Origin: an uncultured Eubacteriales bacterium
Lineage (GTDB): Bacteria > Bacillota > Clostridia > Oscillospirales > Acutalibacteraceae
Direction: 5' to 3'
Assembly (NCBI GenBank): GCA_934675165.1
Contig: CAKUPP010000025.1
Span: forward strand, 1-14,106
Length of the DNA: 14,106 nucleotides
Both the position numbers and the translations under genes were made by a program. Numbering within the stretch: the first letter of the stretch is position 1; every line of letters begins with the position of its first letter. The notes below the pieces were generated by a model. The model saw nothing but the letters and a program-made list of their open reading frames with translations. It ran no database searches and was not told the origin of the DNA. Below are positions 1 through 7,161 of the stretch, piece by piece.

Positions 1-121
1 TCCGTTTGTACTCATAGCTGTATTTCATATAGCAATACCCCACAATATTGGGTGTCCAGTATTGGGGGTACATATCACTATGCGGGTGGATCTTTATTTA
101 CGTTTTAACTATTTAAAATAA
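1..121 (+). other. Left-edge open frames, identity unclear
   Basis: Two forward frames are open from the window edge. One ends at the TAA at 106-108 (35 residues). The other ends at the TAA at 119-121 (39 residues, ending VDLYLRFNYLK). The opposite strand is also open from about 102 to the edge. This stretch is visibly richer in G+C than the DNA that follows. One of these frames may be the end of a real gene or mobile element cut by the window. With three frames open and a large inverted repeat inside, I cannot choose among them and I recognise no family. From 122 to 402 I see no gene on the plus strand, only AT-rich DNA with the hairpin at 210-246. Confidence 0.25.
36..70. repeat. Inverted repeat with 4-nt loop
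   Basis: The left arm (36-51) begins TACCCC and ends TGG. The right arm (56-70) begins CCA and ends GGGGTA. The arms pair over 14 Watson-Crick pairs, with one bulged A at 42 and one T-G wobble (48/59), around the loop GTGT at 52-55. No T-tract follows on either strand, so it does not look like a normal intrinsic terminator. It could be an element terminus, a structured RNA or a REP-like repeat. Confidence 0.7.
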
Positions 122-191
122 TGTTCTTATATTCATCTAATTGTTTTAAGTAATTAGTTCGTTTTATAAGTTTGATATTAACCACCTCCAT
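105..191 (-). pseudogene. Possible N-terminal scrap of an AAA ATPase gene
   Basis: On the minus strand a 28-codon frame runs from ATG (191-189) to TAA (107-105). It contains the stretch IKRTNYLKQLDEYKN. That wording resembles the extreme N-terminus of the ATPases that carry a C-terminal DUF4143 domain, which often begin with an IKR.YL..L..YK-like string before the Walker A motif. A good Shine-Dalgarno, GGAGGTGG (189-182), lies just upstream of the similarity, but no ATG, GTG or TTG follows at normal spacing. No Walker A motif follows the stop. If the resemblance is real, this is a decayed remnant. The match is short and rests on memory alone. Confidence 0.28.
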
Positions 192-209
192 GTTAATCAT
201 AATCATTTT

Positions 210-246
210 ATTCCCCAAAGTCAGTAATTTTTATGTTTTGGGGAAT
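210..246. repeat. Perfect 10-bp inverted repeat
   Basis: ATTCCCCAAA (210-219) pairs exactly with TTTGGGGAAT (237-246) around a 17-nt loop. The GC-rich centre stands out in very AT-rich DNA. Neither side has a proper T-run, although the minus strand continues with AAATGATT. It could be a weak terminator for something left of the window, or a protein-binding site. Confidence 0.5.
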
Positions 247-402
247 GCGTTGAATTTAATTCCATATTATGAAATTAATTCCACGTAAAGATTAAGAAAA
301 TTGAGCAATTTAAACCAACAACAAAGTAATGATTTTAAAGAATTCGTTTGTTCTACGGTGAACAGAGATGAATTTTCTTAAATATTTTGGAAAAAATATT
401 AT

Positions 403-431
403 TTGCTAAATCTAATTAAAAATTTTTTAAT
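403..431 (+). promoter_or_regulatory. Candidate promoter of tepA
   Basis: TTGCTA (403-408) and TTTAAT (426-431) are separated by 17 bp. This would place the transcript start near 438, about 43 nt before the tepA ATG. AT-rich DNA gives many chance matches, so the call is tentative. Confidence 0.35.
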
Positions 432-480
432 TTATCTGAAGTATACGTATATTAAATTATTGTACAAGGAGGATAAGGGG

Positions 481-1215
481 ATGAAAACCGAAAAAAGATC
501 TAATTTACGTGTTTCAAAAAATTTGTCAGAAAAGGGAAAATCAGAAAAAACCGGAAGTGAAGAGCAATATGAAAGAATTCAAAATATCGGTTCAGTAATA
601 GTATCATCAAAGAAGAAAAAAATATATTGTTTAACGATAATAGGGCAAATAGAAGGCCATAATTATTTACCATCAGAAAACAAAACCACTAAATATGAGC
701 ACATAATTCCAGAATTAGTCGCTATTGAAGAAGATCCTGAAATAGAGGGTGTACTATTTTTATTAAATACAGTTGGAGGAGATATTGAGGCAGGGCTCGC
801 GATTGCTGAATTAATTGCAGGAATGAGCAAACCTACTGTTTCAATGGTTATAGGTGGTGGCCATTCTATTGGTGTGCCGCTTGCAGTTAGTGCAAAAAAA
901 TCATTTATTGCTCGTTCTGCAACTATGACTGTTCATCCAGTGAGAACAAGCGGCATGACGGTTGGTGTAGTTCAAACTTTTGAATATTTTCAAAGGATGC
1001 AAAAAAGGATTGCAGATTTTGTTGTAAAAAATTCAAAAATATCTGAAAAGCGATTTTATGAACTATGTATGAATACAGAAGAGATGGTGCTTGATATAGG
1101 ATCAGTATTGGAGGGAGAGCAAGCAGTTAAAGAAGGGATAATTGATAAAGTGGGTACTCTGTCTGAAGCTATTTCAGAGCTTTATAAACTTATTAAACTA
1201 AAGAAAAATAAATAA
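481..1215 (+). CDS. tepA: TepA-type ClpP-like serine protease
   Basis: A 244-aa member of the ClpP/crotonase fold (peptidase S14), closest in wording to Bacillus TepA (YmfB), described as a translocation-enhancing protein. Residues 1-45 are a basic, hydrophilic extension. The protease domain runs from about 48 to 240. The stretches LPSENKTTKYEH, LNTVGGDIEAGLAIAE and GGGHSIGVPLAVS are typical of TepA. The likely triad is Ser129 (in GGGHSIG), His152 (in MTVHPVR) and Asp205 (in LDIGS), with spacing close to that of ClpP. There is no signal peptide. The ATG at 481 has AAGGAGG 8 nt upstream (466-472). A longer frame from a TTG at 403 has no such site and overlaps the likely promoter. It is a single gene, with a terminator directly after it. 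Its substrates cannot be read from the sequence. Confidence 0.92.
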   Translation: MKTEKRSNLRVSKNLSEKGKSEKTGSEEQYERIQNIGSVIVSSKKKKIYCLTIIGQIEGHNYLPSENKTTKYEHIIPELVAIEEDPEIEGVLFLLNTVGGDIEAGLAIAELIAGMSKPTVSMVIGGGHSIGVPLAVSAKKSFIARSATMTVHPVRTSGMTVGVVQTFEYFQRMQKRIADFVVKNSKISEKRFYELCMNTEEMVLDIGSVLEGEQAVKEGIIDKVGTLSEAISELYKLIKLKKNK

Positions 1216-1236
1216 TTGTCCAAATAATTTATAGTG

Positions 1237-1285
1237 AAAAAGCAAACCTGTTTTCGATTTCTACCGAATTTAGGTTTGCTTTTTT
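1237..1285. terminator. Bidirectional intrinsic terminator
   Basis: AAAAAGCAAACCT (1237-1249) pairs with AGGTTTGCTTTTT (1272-1284). The loop contains a smaller TTCG/CGAA pairing (1253-1256 / 1265-1268). The plus strand ends in six T; the minus strand also reads into five T. It lies between the convergent tepA and LCP genes and can stop both. Confidence 0.85.
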
Positions 1286-1334
1286 GACTTGTTTTAGAAC
1301 GTGAATATATGTTAAATGAAAATTCGTGGGCTTA

Positions 1335-2735
1335 TTATTTTTTAACAGCCGGTTTAGTTTGAATTGTAGTAGATTTTGAAGATTGTGTAGTGTTTGACTT
1401 TTCAGTTGATTTTTCCGAATTAACTGGAGGTGTTGATTTTTCAGTATTTTTCTCGGGTGTGTGATTTTCAGTTTTGGGACTTTGACTAGGTTTTTGTGAT
1501 TTTGTTGATTGATATGATCTATCCAAAGATTTTTGAGATTTATTTTTTTCTACAGAATTTGAATTTTGCTTATTCGATTTAGCTGAAGAAGCTGGTTCTG
1601 GTTTAGTTTTTTCCGCAGATGAAGAGTTCTGATTTTTTATTTTTGAACTTTGTTTGGTTGCAAGTTCTTTATTTTCATAAATGAATTCAAAAAGATCCGA
1701 ACGTGCTTTTGCCAGATCGCTTATTACTAAGACCATTTTTTGATTAAATGTTGCATCTTTAACATTGTCGTTTGTAGGTAGCCTAAATTCACTTAGTTGA
1801 TAGTTTAAATACGCGGGTGCAGAAGTTGCTAATCGGCTGATTTCAGATGTTTTAAAGTTTGTGGTAATCATAGGCGCGGTGGTTGTAATAAAGCTGTTTA
1901 TTTGAGATATGTTTGCAGATTTGAGTTTGTTTATAACAGCTCGTATGACATTTCTTTGACGACTTGTACGATCATAGTCAGAACCTTTACTGTTTCTGTC
2001 ACGAGAGTAGTGGAGGGCTTGTAAACCTGTTAAGTGTTTAACTCCGCTGCCTTTTAATTTATGAGGATCTCCTGAGTAAGTGTTTATATACACACATTCT
2101 GCAGCACTAAGTTCGAGATCTATTCCACCGAGCGTATCCACTATTTTTGAAAATCCGTCAAAGTCAACAACAGCGTATCTGTCGATTTTTAATCCAAAAG
2201 TTTTTTCAATGGTTTCTATTGTGAGCTTTGGTCCACCATAAGCATATGCTGCGTTTAGCCTGTCCTTACCGTATCCTGGAATGTTAATCCAAATATCTCT
2301 CATTAAAGAGGTAATTTTAATTTTTTGATTTTTTAGGTCTAGCGAAAGAATAAGCAGTGAATCGCTGCGTCCGTGATCTCCAACAGACATGGAATCACTT
2401 CCAATTAACATAACATTTAGAACCATTGAGTCATTTATTAAATCATTGCCAAAATCATCTACTAAGATTTCAGAATTTTCTTGTAAAGTTTCTTCACCTA
2501 AATCATTATAGTTAAACAAATGCATCATTTTATATGCGTATATCATGGCACTTCCTATTATGCCAAGTATTCCGAAAAATAAAATAAGAAGCCATTTTTT
2601 TAGTCCAAATTTTTTTGTTTTTCTTGAAGAATAAATATCTACATATCGTTCATCTGTATTAAAACTGTCGCTGTAAATATCGGCACTAGTGTTATTGTTG
2701 TACATATTTTTTGAGTTATTTTCGGAATTTTTCAT
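1335..2735 (-). CDS. LCP-family cell wall glycopolymer transferase
   Basis: A 466-aa LytR-CpsA-Psr protein. Members of the family transfer undecaprenyl-linked glycopolymers (teichoic acids, capsule) onto peptidoglycan outside the membrane. Residues 1-46 are cytoplasmic, 47-69 are a single membrane segment (WLLILFFGILGIIGSAMIY), and about 107-270 form the LCP domain. Expected residues are visible: Arg123/Asp125 in GRSDSLLIL, Arg146/Asp147 in SLMRDIW, Arg159-Asn161, Arg245/Arg247 in YSRDRN, and the DRTSRQR string (255-261). Residues 360-466 are a low-complexity tail rich in Ser, Lys, Thr, Pro, Glu and Asn, which may run through the wall. The ATG has AGGGGGA a few bases upstream (around 2740-2746). 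The gene has its own promoter. Which polymer it attaches is unknown. Confidence 0.93.
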   Translation of the reverse strand: MKNSENNSKNMYNNNTSADIYSDSFNTDERYVDIYSSRKTKKFGLKKWLLILFFGILGIIGSAMIYAYKMMHLFNYNDLGEETLQENSEILVDDFGNDLINDSMVLNVMLIGSDSMSVGDHGRSDSLLILSLDLKNQKIKITSLMRDIWINIPGYGKDRLNAAYAYGGPKLTIETIEKTFGLKIDRYAVVDFDGFSKIVDTLGGIDLELSAAECVYINTYSGDPHKLKGSGVKHLTGLQALHYSRDRNSKGSDYDRTSRQRNVIRAVINKLKSANISQINSFITTTAPMITTNFKTSEISRLATSAPAYLNYQLSEFRLPTNDNVKDATFNQKMVLVISDLAKARSDLFEFIYENKELATKQSSKIKNQNSSSAEKTKPEPASSAKSNKQNSNSVEKNKSQKSLDRSYQSTKSQKPSQSPKTENHTPEKNTEKSTPPVNSEKSTEKSNTTQSSKSTTIQTKPAVKK

Positions 2736-2793
2736 TAGTCCCCCTAAATTTGTTTAAAATCTTTCTTTTTAACGTATTATTTTCGCGATTTTC

Positions 2794-2822
2794 ATTATAA
2801 AATATAGTTGTCGAAAAATCAA
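2794..2822 (-). promoter_or_regulatory. Promoter of the LCP gene
   Basis: On the minus strand TTGATT (2822-2817) and a perfect TATAAT (2799-2794) are 17 bp apart. Transcription would start near 2787, leaving a leader of about 50 nt. The inverted repeat 2805-2828 covers the -35 box and much of the spacer. Confidence 0.65.
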
Positions 2823-2828
2823 CAACTA
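2805..2828. repeat. Inverted repeat: pckG terminator or operator
   Basis: TAGTTGTCGA (2805-2814) pairs with TCAACAACTA (2819-2828) with one wobble and a 4-nt loop. In the minus direction it follows the end of pckG by 28 nt and is followed by TATTTTATAATG, a poor T-tract, so it may end the pckG transcript weakly. Because it lies on the LCP promoter it could equally be a repressor site. Confidence 0.45.
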
Positions 2829-2855
2829 CATTTTTAAAAATATTATATCCAAAAA

Positions 2856-4622
2856 TTACTTTTTTAGACGGTTTTCGAGTGATGAAAGTTCAGAGCGTAT
2901 CTCTTCTGGCAAATCGGAACCAAACATTTTATAAAATTCTTTCAAATTTTGTGTTTCACTGAGCCAGCTATCTTTGTCAACTTTAATAAGTTCTGAAAGA
3001 ACATTTGGTGTAACGTTTGTTCCTTCTAAATTTATATCCTTTTCAAACGGGAGATATCCAATAGCAGTTTTATTGGCTTCAACTTTACCTTCACACCTAT
3101 TTAAAATCCACTCTAAAACTCTCAAATTATCTCCGAATCCGGGCCATAAAAATTTATTGTTTTTATCTGTCCTAAACCAGTTTACACTAAATATTTTTGG
3201 AGCTTTATCGCCGAGCAATTTGCCCATTTTTATCCAGTGGTCAAAATACCATCCCATATTATATCCGCAAAACGGTAGCATTGCCATAGGATTATGTTTT
3301 AATACACCTATTTTTCCAGTAGATGCTGCAGTCGTTTCAGATGAAATAGCAGAGCCGGCAAATACACCATTGTTCCAATCTAAAGATTCACATACTAGTG
3401 GAGTTGTGCTAGCACGTCTTCCGCCAAATATTATAGCTGAAATTGGTACTCCTTCAGGATTATCAAACTCGGGACTTAGACAAGGGCAATTTTTTGCTGG
3501 GGACGTAAATCTACTATTTGAATGAGCTCCTTTTTCTGAAGAAGTTTTTCCGTTCCATGGATTTCCTAACCAGTTTATTGCGTGTTCGGGTGGATTGTTA
3601 TTTAATCCTTCCCACCAAACAGTATTTGTATCTGTGTCAAGTGCAACATTTGTGAAAATTGTGTTTGATGATGTAGTCGCAAGAGCGTTTGGATTAGATT
3701 TTTTACTTGTTCCTGGCGCCACACCAAAAAATCCATTTTCAGGATTTATAGCCCAAAGTCTGCCGTCTTTTCCAATTCTTAACCATGCAATATCATCACC
3801 TACACACCAAACTTTGTATCCCTTTTTTCGATAAATTTCTGGTGGTATCAACATAGCTAAATTTGTTTTTCCGCATGCAGAAGGGAAAGCTGCGCACATG
3901 TATTTTATTTCACCATTTGGTTTTTGAATGCCCAAAATAAGCATATGCTCTGCAAGCCAATTTTCTTTTCTTCCCATAAAAGAAGCTATTCTTAAGGCAA
4001 AGCATTTTTTACCCAAGAGCACATTTCCGCCATATGCTGAATTTACAGATAAAATTGTTTTATCTTGTGGAAAGTGACAAACATAACGATTTTCTTCGTC
4101 TACATTGCATGAACAATGAACTCCACGTACCCAATCATCGCTATGGCCTAAAGCATCTATAACTTCTTTACCTACGCGGGTCATAATTGCCATGTTAAGA
4201 ACAGTGTAAATTGAATCTGTTAATTCAATCCCTATTTTTGAAAATTTTGATTTTGTCATTGCCATCGAATATGGGATTACGTACATGGTTCTTCCTTTGT
4301 AACTGTTTTTAGCAATTTTGAAAATTTTATCATAAGCGAATGAAGGTTCCCACCAATTGTTTGTAGGTCCGGCTTCTTCTTTTGTTTCTGTGCAAATGTA
4401 TGTTCTGCTTTCTGTTCTTGCAACGTCGTTTGGATTGGTGCGGTGCAAATAGCATCCGGGCAACAGTTTTTCATTTAATTTTATGATTTCACCACTGTTG
4501 CAGGCTTTTTTTCTTAAACTTTCAAGCTGGCTTTCTGAACCATCTATCCAAACTATATTATCAGGTGTTACAATTTTTTTAATGGAATCTATAAAGTTTA
4601 ATACATGAATGTTTTTTGTCAT
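2856..4622 (-). CDS. pckG: Phosphoenolpyruvate carboxykinase (GTP)
   Basis: A 588-aa enzyme that interconverts oxaloacetate + GTP and PEP + CO2 + GDP (EC 4.1.1.32) in the cytoplasm. It is clearly the GTP-type family, not the ATP-type PckA. The nucleotide loop is FPSACGKTNLAM (246-257), with the hyper-reactive Cys250 that marks this family. Other family stretches are NSAYGGN (194-200, PEP-site Tyr197), metal-site candidates Lys205/206 and His226, GDDIAWL (275-281), NPENGFFGVAPGTS (293-306), FGGRRASTTPLV (399-410) and WPGFGDN (493-499). The length is normal. The ATG is preceded by AAGGAG about 11 nt upstream (minus strand, near 4638-4633). It is transcribed away from the PTS genes, which consume PEP. 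Confidence 0.96.
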   Translation of the reverse strand: MTKNIHVLNFIDSIKKIVTPDNIVWIDGSESQLESLRKKACNSGEIIKLNEKLLPGCYLHRTNPNDVARTESRTYICTETKEEAGPTNNWWEPSFAYDKIFKIAKNSYKGRTMYVIPYSMAMTKSKFSKIGIELTDSIYTVLNMAIMTRVGKEVIDALGHSDDWVRGVHCSCNVDEENRYVCHFPQDKTILSVNSAYGGNVLLGKKCFALRIASFMGRKENWLAEHMLILGIQKPNGEIKYMCAAFPSACGKTNLAMLIPPEIYRKKGYKVWCVGDDIAWLRIGKDGRLWAINPENGFFGVAPGTSKKSNPNALATTSSNTIFTNVALDTDTNTVWWEGLNNNPPEHAINWLGNPWNGKTSSEKGAHSNSRFTSPAKNCPCLSPEFDNPEGVPISAIIFGGRRASTTPLVCESLDWNNGVFAGSAISSETTAASTGKIGVLKHNPMAMLPFCGYNMGWYFDHWIKMGKLLGDKAPKIFSVNWFRTDKNNKFLWPGFGDNLRVLEWILNRCEGKVEANKTAIGYLPFEKDINLEGTNVTPNVLSELIKVDKDSWLSETQNLKEFYKMFGSDLPEEIRSELSSLENRLKK

Positions 4623-4668
4623 TATTAAGCATCTCCTTATAATTATTGCAAAAGCTATTAATTGTCGA

Positions 4669-4677
4669 TTTATAGCA
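4669..4677 (-). promoter_or_regulatory. Extended -10 box upstream of pckG
   Basis: The minus strand reads TGCTATAAA (4677-4669), an extended -10 element that would start transcription about 40 nt before the pckG ATG. I see no convincing -35 box, which is tolerated with a TGN extension. Confidence 0.4.
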
Positions 4678-4770
4678 TATGTGTCGAATGCATACTTTGT
4701 TAATTATATCAAATTTTTGAGTGTATTACCTAATTTAAACAAATTTTAATAATATAATAAAGTTAGAGTG

Positions 4771-4799
4771 TTGACTTTTTGGAATAAATGAGTGATAAT
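4771..4799 (+). promoter_or_regulatory. Candidate ptsH promoter
   Basis: TTGACT (4771-4776) and GATAAT (4794-4799) are 17 bp apart. The -35 box continues as TTGACTTTTT, the same ten bases found at the ptsI promoter (5377-5386). If used, it gives a ptsH leader of roughly 220 nt. Confidence 0.5.
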
Positions 4800-5025
4800 A
4801 GTCAGAGAAATATAGCTTTTTTAGCGACAATTGTGTGTAAATATTAATGTTGTTGAATTTTTGTGTTTTCGAGCTTGAGAAAATATCAAAATTGAAACAT
4901 GACTTAATTTTGTTGGTTAAAAAATAAATTTATGAGAAAGGGAAAAATAATTGCTTTATACTATTATATGACTAATGCTAAAATTTTGAAAGTAGGTATA
5001 AAGTAATTTTTTGTGATTGTTTAGT

Positions 5026-5301
5026 ATGGAAATAATAAATTTTAAATTTAAAAATGAACACGGAATGCATGCAAGGCCATCGGGGCAGTTATCTCAGTTG
5101 GCTATGCAGTTTGAGTCTGTAATAAATGTTAAAAAAGATGAAAAAGACGCAAGTGCCAAAGGCGTATTTTCACTTATGAGTTTGGGTATAAAAAAAGGCG
5201 ACAGCGTAGTAATAACTATTGAAGGAGAAGATGAAAAAAAGGCAAAAGAAGCTATTGCAAAATTTTTAGAAGACAACTTTTCAGAGGATAAATTTTTGTA
5301 A
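5026..5301 (+). CDS. ptsH: HPr phosphocarrier protein, Ser46 site apparently absent
   Basis: A 91-aa HPr, the cytoplasmic carrier that passes phosphate from EI to the sugar-specific IIA proteins. The active-site string GMHARPSG places the phosphorylated histidine at residue 15 when the ATG at 5026 is used. That is the standard HPr position and the main reason for this start. A TTG 9 nt upstream would add three residues. In an ungapped alignment with Bacillus HPr the MSLG string falls at 51-54 in both, and position 46 reads Gly (K45-G46-V47) where Firmicutes HPr has the regulatory Ser. This copy should therefore escape HPr kinase. There is no good Shine-Dalgarno: the nearest purine-rich site, AGTAGG (4991-4996), is about 29 nt away. 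ptsI follows 189 nt downstream with its own promoter. Confidence 0.92.
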   Translation: MEIINFKFKNEHGMHARPSGQLSQLAMQFESVINVKKDEKDASAKGVFSLMSLGIKKGDSVVITIEGEDEKKAKEAIAKFLEDNFSEDKFL

Positions 5302-5376
5302 AGAGATGTGAAAAAATATTATTGTTTTAATTTAAATCAATAATAGATTAGATTAATTTTTAATATATTATAGAAG

Positions 5377-5404
5377 TTGACTTTTTATGAAAAAGCTATA
5401 CAAT
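5377..5404 (+). promoter_or_regulatory. Promoter of the ptsI-IIA-IIBC operon
   Basis: TTGACT (5377-5382) and TACAAT (5399-5404) are 16 bp apart. The start would be near 5411, about 80 nt before the ptsI ATG. This suggests that ptsI, IIA and IIBC can be expressed apart from ptsH. Confidence 0.6.
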
Positions 5405-5490
5405 AGTAATCAACTGTTATTTACAGATAATATGAGATGATTTGTGTTTATTTGAATGCAAGTGGTATGGAAAGTCAGAGGAGATATATT

Positions 5491-7155
5491 ATGGTTGTTT
5501 TAAGTGGACTTGGAATAGGAGAACACGTAGCTTTTGGTATTCTTCGGCTGAGTAAAAATAATTGCGAAGATTTGCCGAAGTATGCTGTTGAAAATACAAA
5601 AAGTGAAAAAAACAGAGCAGAGAAAGCTATGCGAGCCGTTGCTGCAGAGTGCTCAAATCTATATGAAAAAATGATGCACAGAAAAAATGTTGAAGAGGCC
5701 GGAATTTTTGAAGTCCACAAACTCATGTTACAAGATGAAGAATTTCAAAATTTTATTTTTGGAATAATAGAAAAAGAAAAAGTTAATGCTGAATATTCAA
5801 TTTTTAAAGCTTCTGAAGAATTTGCAGGTCGTTTTTTAAAAATGGATGATGAGTATATGCGACAAAGAGCTTCAGATGTCAAAGATGTTTGCGAGAGTAT
5901 GGTGAAATGGCTCTTAGGTAAAAATTGCGATAATAAGCCGGAAGATCAAGCTATAATTTTTGGAGACGATTTAATGCCAAGTACGGTTTCCAAAATAGAC
6001 AAAAAGTTGGTTAATGGATGTATCCTTATTAATGGTTCGGAAAATTCACATACATCGATAATAGCTAGAGTTCGTGATATACCTATGATTATAGGCATTG
6101 GAGATGGCTTGAAAAAAGAGTACGACGGAATGGATGTTGCAATAGATACTGGTGAAGGTAAAGTTTATATAAGTCCCAATACAGATACAATAAAATTGCT
6201 TCGTGAAAAGAAGATTGCCTATGAGCGAAAACAAAAATCGCTTAATAATCTAAAAGGTAAAAATAATATTACGATTGATGGTTATAAAGTAAATATTTAC
6301 GCTAACATAAATGATATAGAACAGATTGATGAAGTTGTAGAAAGTGATGCAGGCGGGATAGGACTTTTTAGAAGTGAATTTTTGTATTTAAGTAAAGATA
6401 CTCCGCCTTCAGAAGAAGAACAATTTGAAGTTTACAAAAATATAGCTCAGAAAATGAATGGAAGTAAAGTAATAATACGGACCATAGATATTGGTTCAGA
6501 TAAAAATGTGGATTATTTAGAATTTGCAAAAGAGGCCAATCCTGCATTGGGTTGTAGAGGTATACGTGTATGCCTTGATAAACAAGATTTATTTTTTAAG
6601 CATCTCAAAGCTATTTACAGAGCGTCGGCATACGGTAATATATCTGTGATGTTTCCAATGATTACGTCAGTAAAAGAAGTTAGAGCAATAAAAAAAATCA
6701 TAAATAGTGTAAAAGATTGTCTTTTGAAAGAAAATATAGCTTTTTCTAAAAATGTTGAAATAGGAGTCATGATAGAAACTCCAGCGGCGGTTGTGATTAG
6801 TGATTTGCTTGCCGAAGAAGTTGATTTTTTCAGTATAGGGACAAATGATTTAACACAATATACCCTTGCTGCAGATAGGCAAAATTCAAAAATGAAAAGT
6901 GTGATTGATGAAGGGACTTTACCCGTCCTTAGAATGATAAAAATGGTAGTAGACAATGCTCACAAAAATAAAAAATGGGTTGGAATATGTGGGGAGATGG
7001 CCTCAAATCCTTCTTTTACTTCAGTGTTTTTAAAAATGGGTGTTGATGAATTATCTATGCCAACTTCACTAATACTTCCTATTAGAAAAAAAGTTACGGA
7101 AACAAATCTTGGTAGTGAAGAAAATTTGGATGAATATTTAAAGTTGAGGAGATGA
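5491..7155 (+). CDS. ptsI: PTS Enzyme I (PEP-protein phosphotransferase)
   Basis: A 554-aa soluble enzyme (EC 2.7.3.9) that autophosphorylates from PEP and then phosphorylates HPr. The N-terminal HPr-binding and phosphohistidine domain (about 1-225) contains the active His187 in NSHTSIIAR. The C-terminal PEP-binding barrel (about 255-545) shows GLFRSEFLY (Arg294, Glu296), IIRTIDIG (Arg330), NPALGCRGIR (350-359), MIETP (Glu429), GTNDLTQY (450-457) and GICGEMA with Cys500, the usual proton donor. The ATG at 5491 has AGAGGAGA (5477-5484) 6 nt upstream. A longer frame from 5437 has no such site and would add 18 atypical residues. The gene ends inside the Shine-Dalgarno of the next one, so translation is probably coupled. 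Confidence 0.96.
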   Translation: MVVLSGLGIGEHVAFGILRLSKNNCEDLPKYAVENTKSEKNRAEKAMRAVAAECSNLYEKMMHRKNVEEAGIFEVHKLMLQDEEFQNFIFGIIEKEKVNAEYSIFKASEEFAGRFLKMDDEYMRQRASDVKDVCESMVKWLLGKNCDNKPEDQAIIFGDDLMPSTVSKIDKKLVNGCILINGSENSHTSIIARVRDIPMIIGIGDGLKKEYDGMDVAIDTGEGKVYISPNTDTIKLLREKKIAYERKQKSLNNLKGKNNITIDGYKVNIYANINDIEQIDEVVESDAGGIGLFRSEFLYLSKDTPPSEEEQFEVYKNIAQKMNGSKVIIRTIDIGSDKNVDYLEFAKEANPALGCRGIRVCLDKQDLFFKHLKAIYRASAYGNISVMFPMITSVKEVRAIKKIINSVKDCLLKENIAFSKNVEIGVMIETPAAVVISDLLAEEVDFFSIGTNDLTQYTLAADRQNSKMKSVIDEGTLPVLRMIKMVVDNAHKNKKWVGICGEMASNPSFTSVFLKMGVDELSMPTSLILPIRKKVTETNLGSEENLDEYLKLRR

Positions 7156-7161
7156 AAAAAG

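Larger units (their letters stand above)
4623..5025. other. Divergent pckG-ptsH intergenic region
   Basis: This 403-nt AT-rich region between divergent genes holds the pckG -10 element (4669-4677) and the strongest plus-strand promoter (4771-4799). A second weak extended -10, TGCTAAAAT (4976-4984), lies near ptsH. I found no good match to a catabolite-responsive element and no clear riboswitch or small gene. Confidence 0.5.

Noticed and set aside
403..480. N-terminal extension of tepA from TTG 403
   Set aside because: No Shine-Dalgarno, it overlaps the likely promoter, and AAGGAGG sits perfectly before the ATG at 481.
2974..3834. Plus-strand open frames inside pckG
   Set aside because: They lie antisense to a fully conserved pckG with no ribosome site and no family resemblance.
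4623..5025. Catabolite-responsive operator between pckG and ptsH
   Set aside because: I found no stretch close to the palindromic cre consensus.
5317..5345. AT-only hairpin between ptsH and ptsI (TATTATTG/CAATAATA)
   Set aside because: Eight weak pairs with a 13-nt loop and no clean T-run; expected by chance in such AT-rich DNA.
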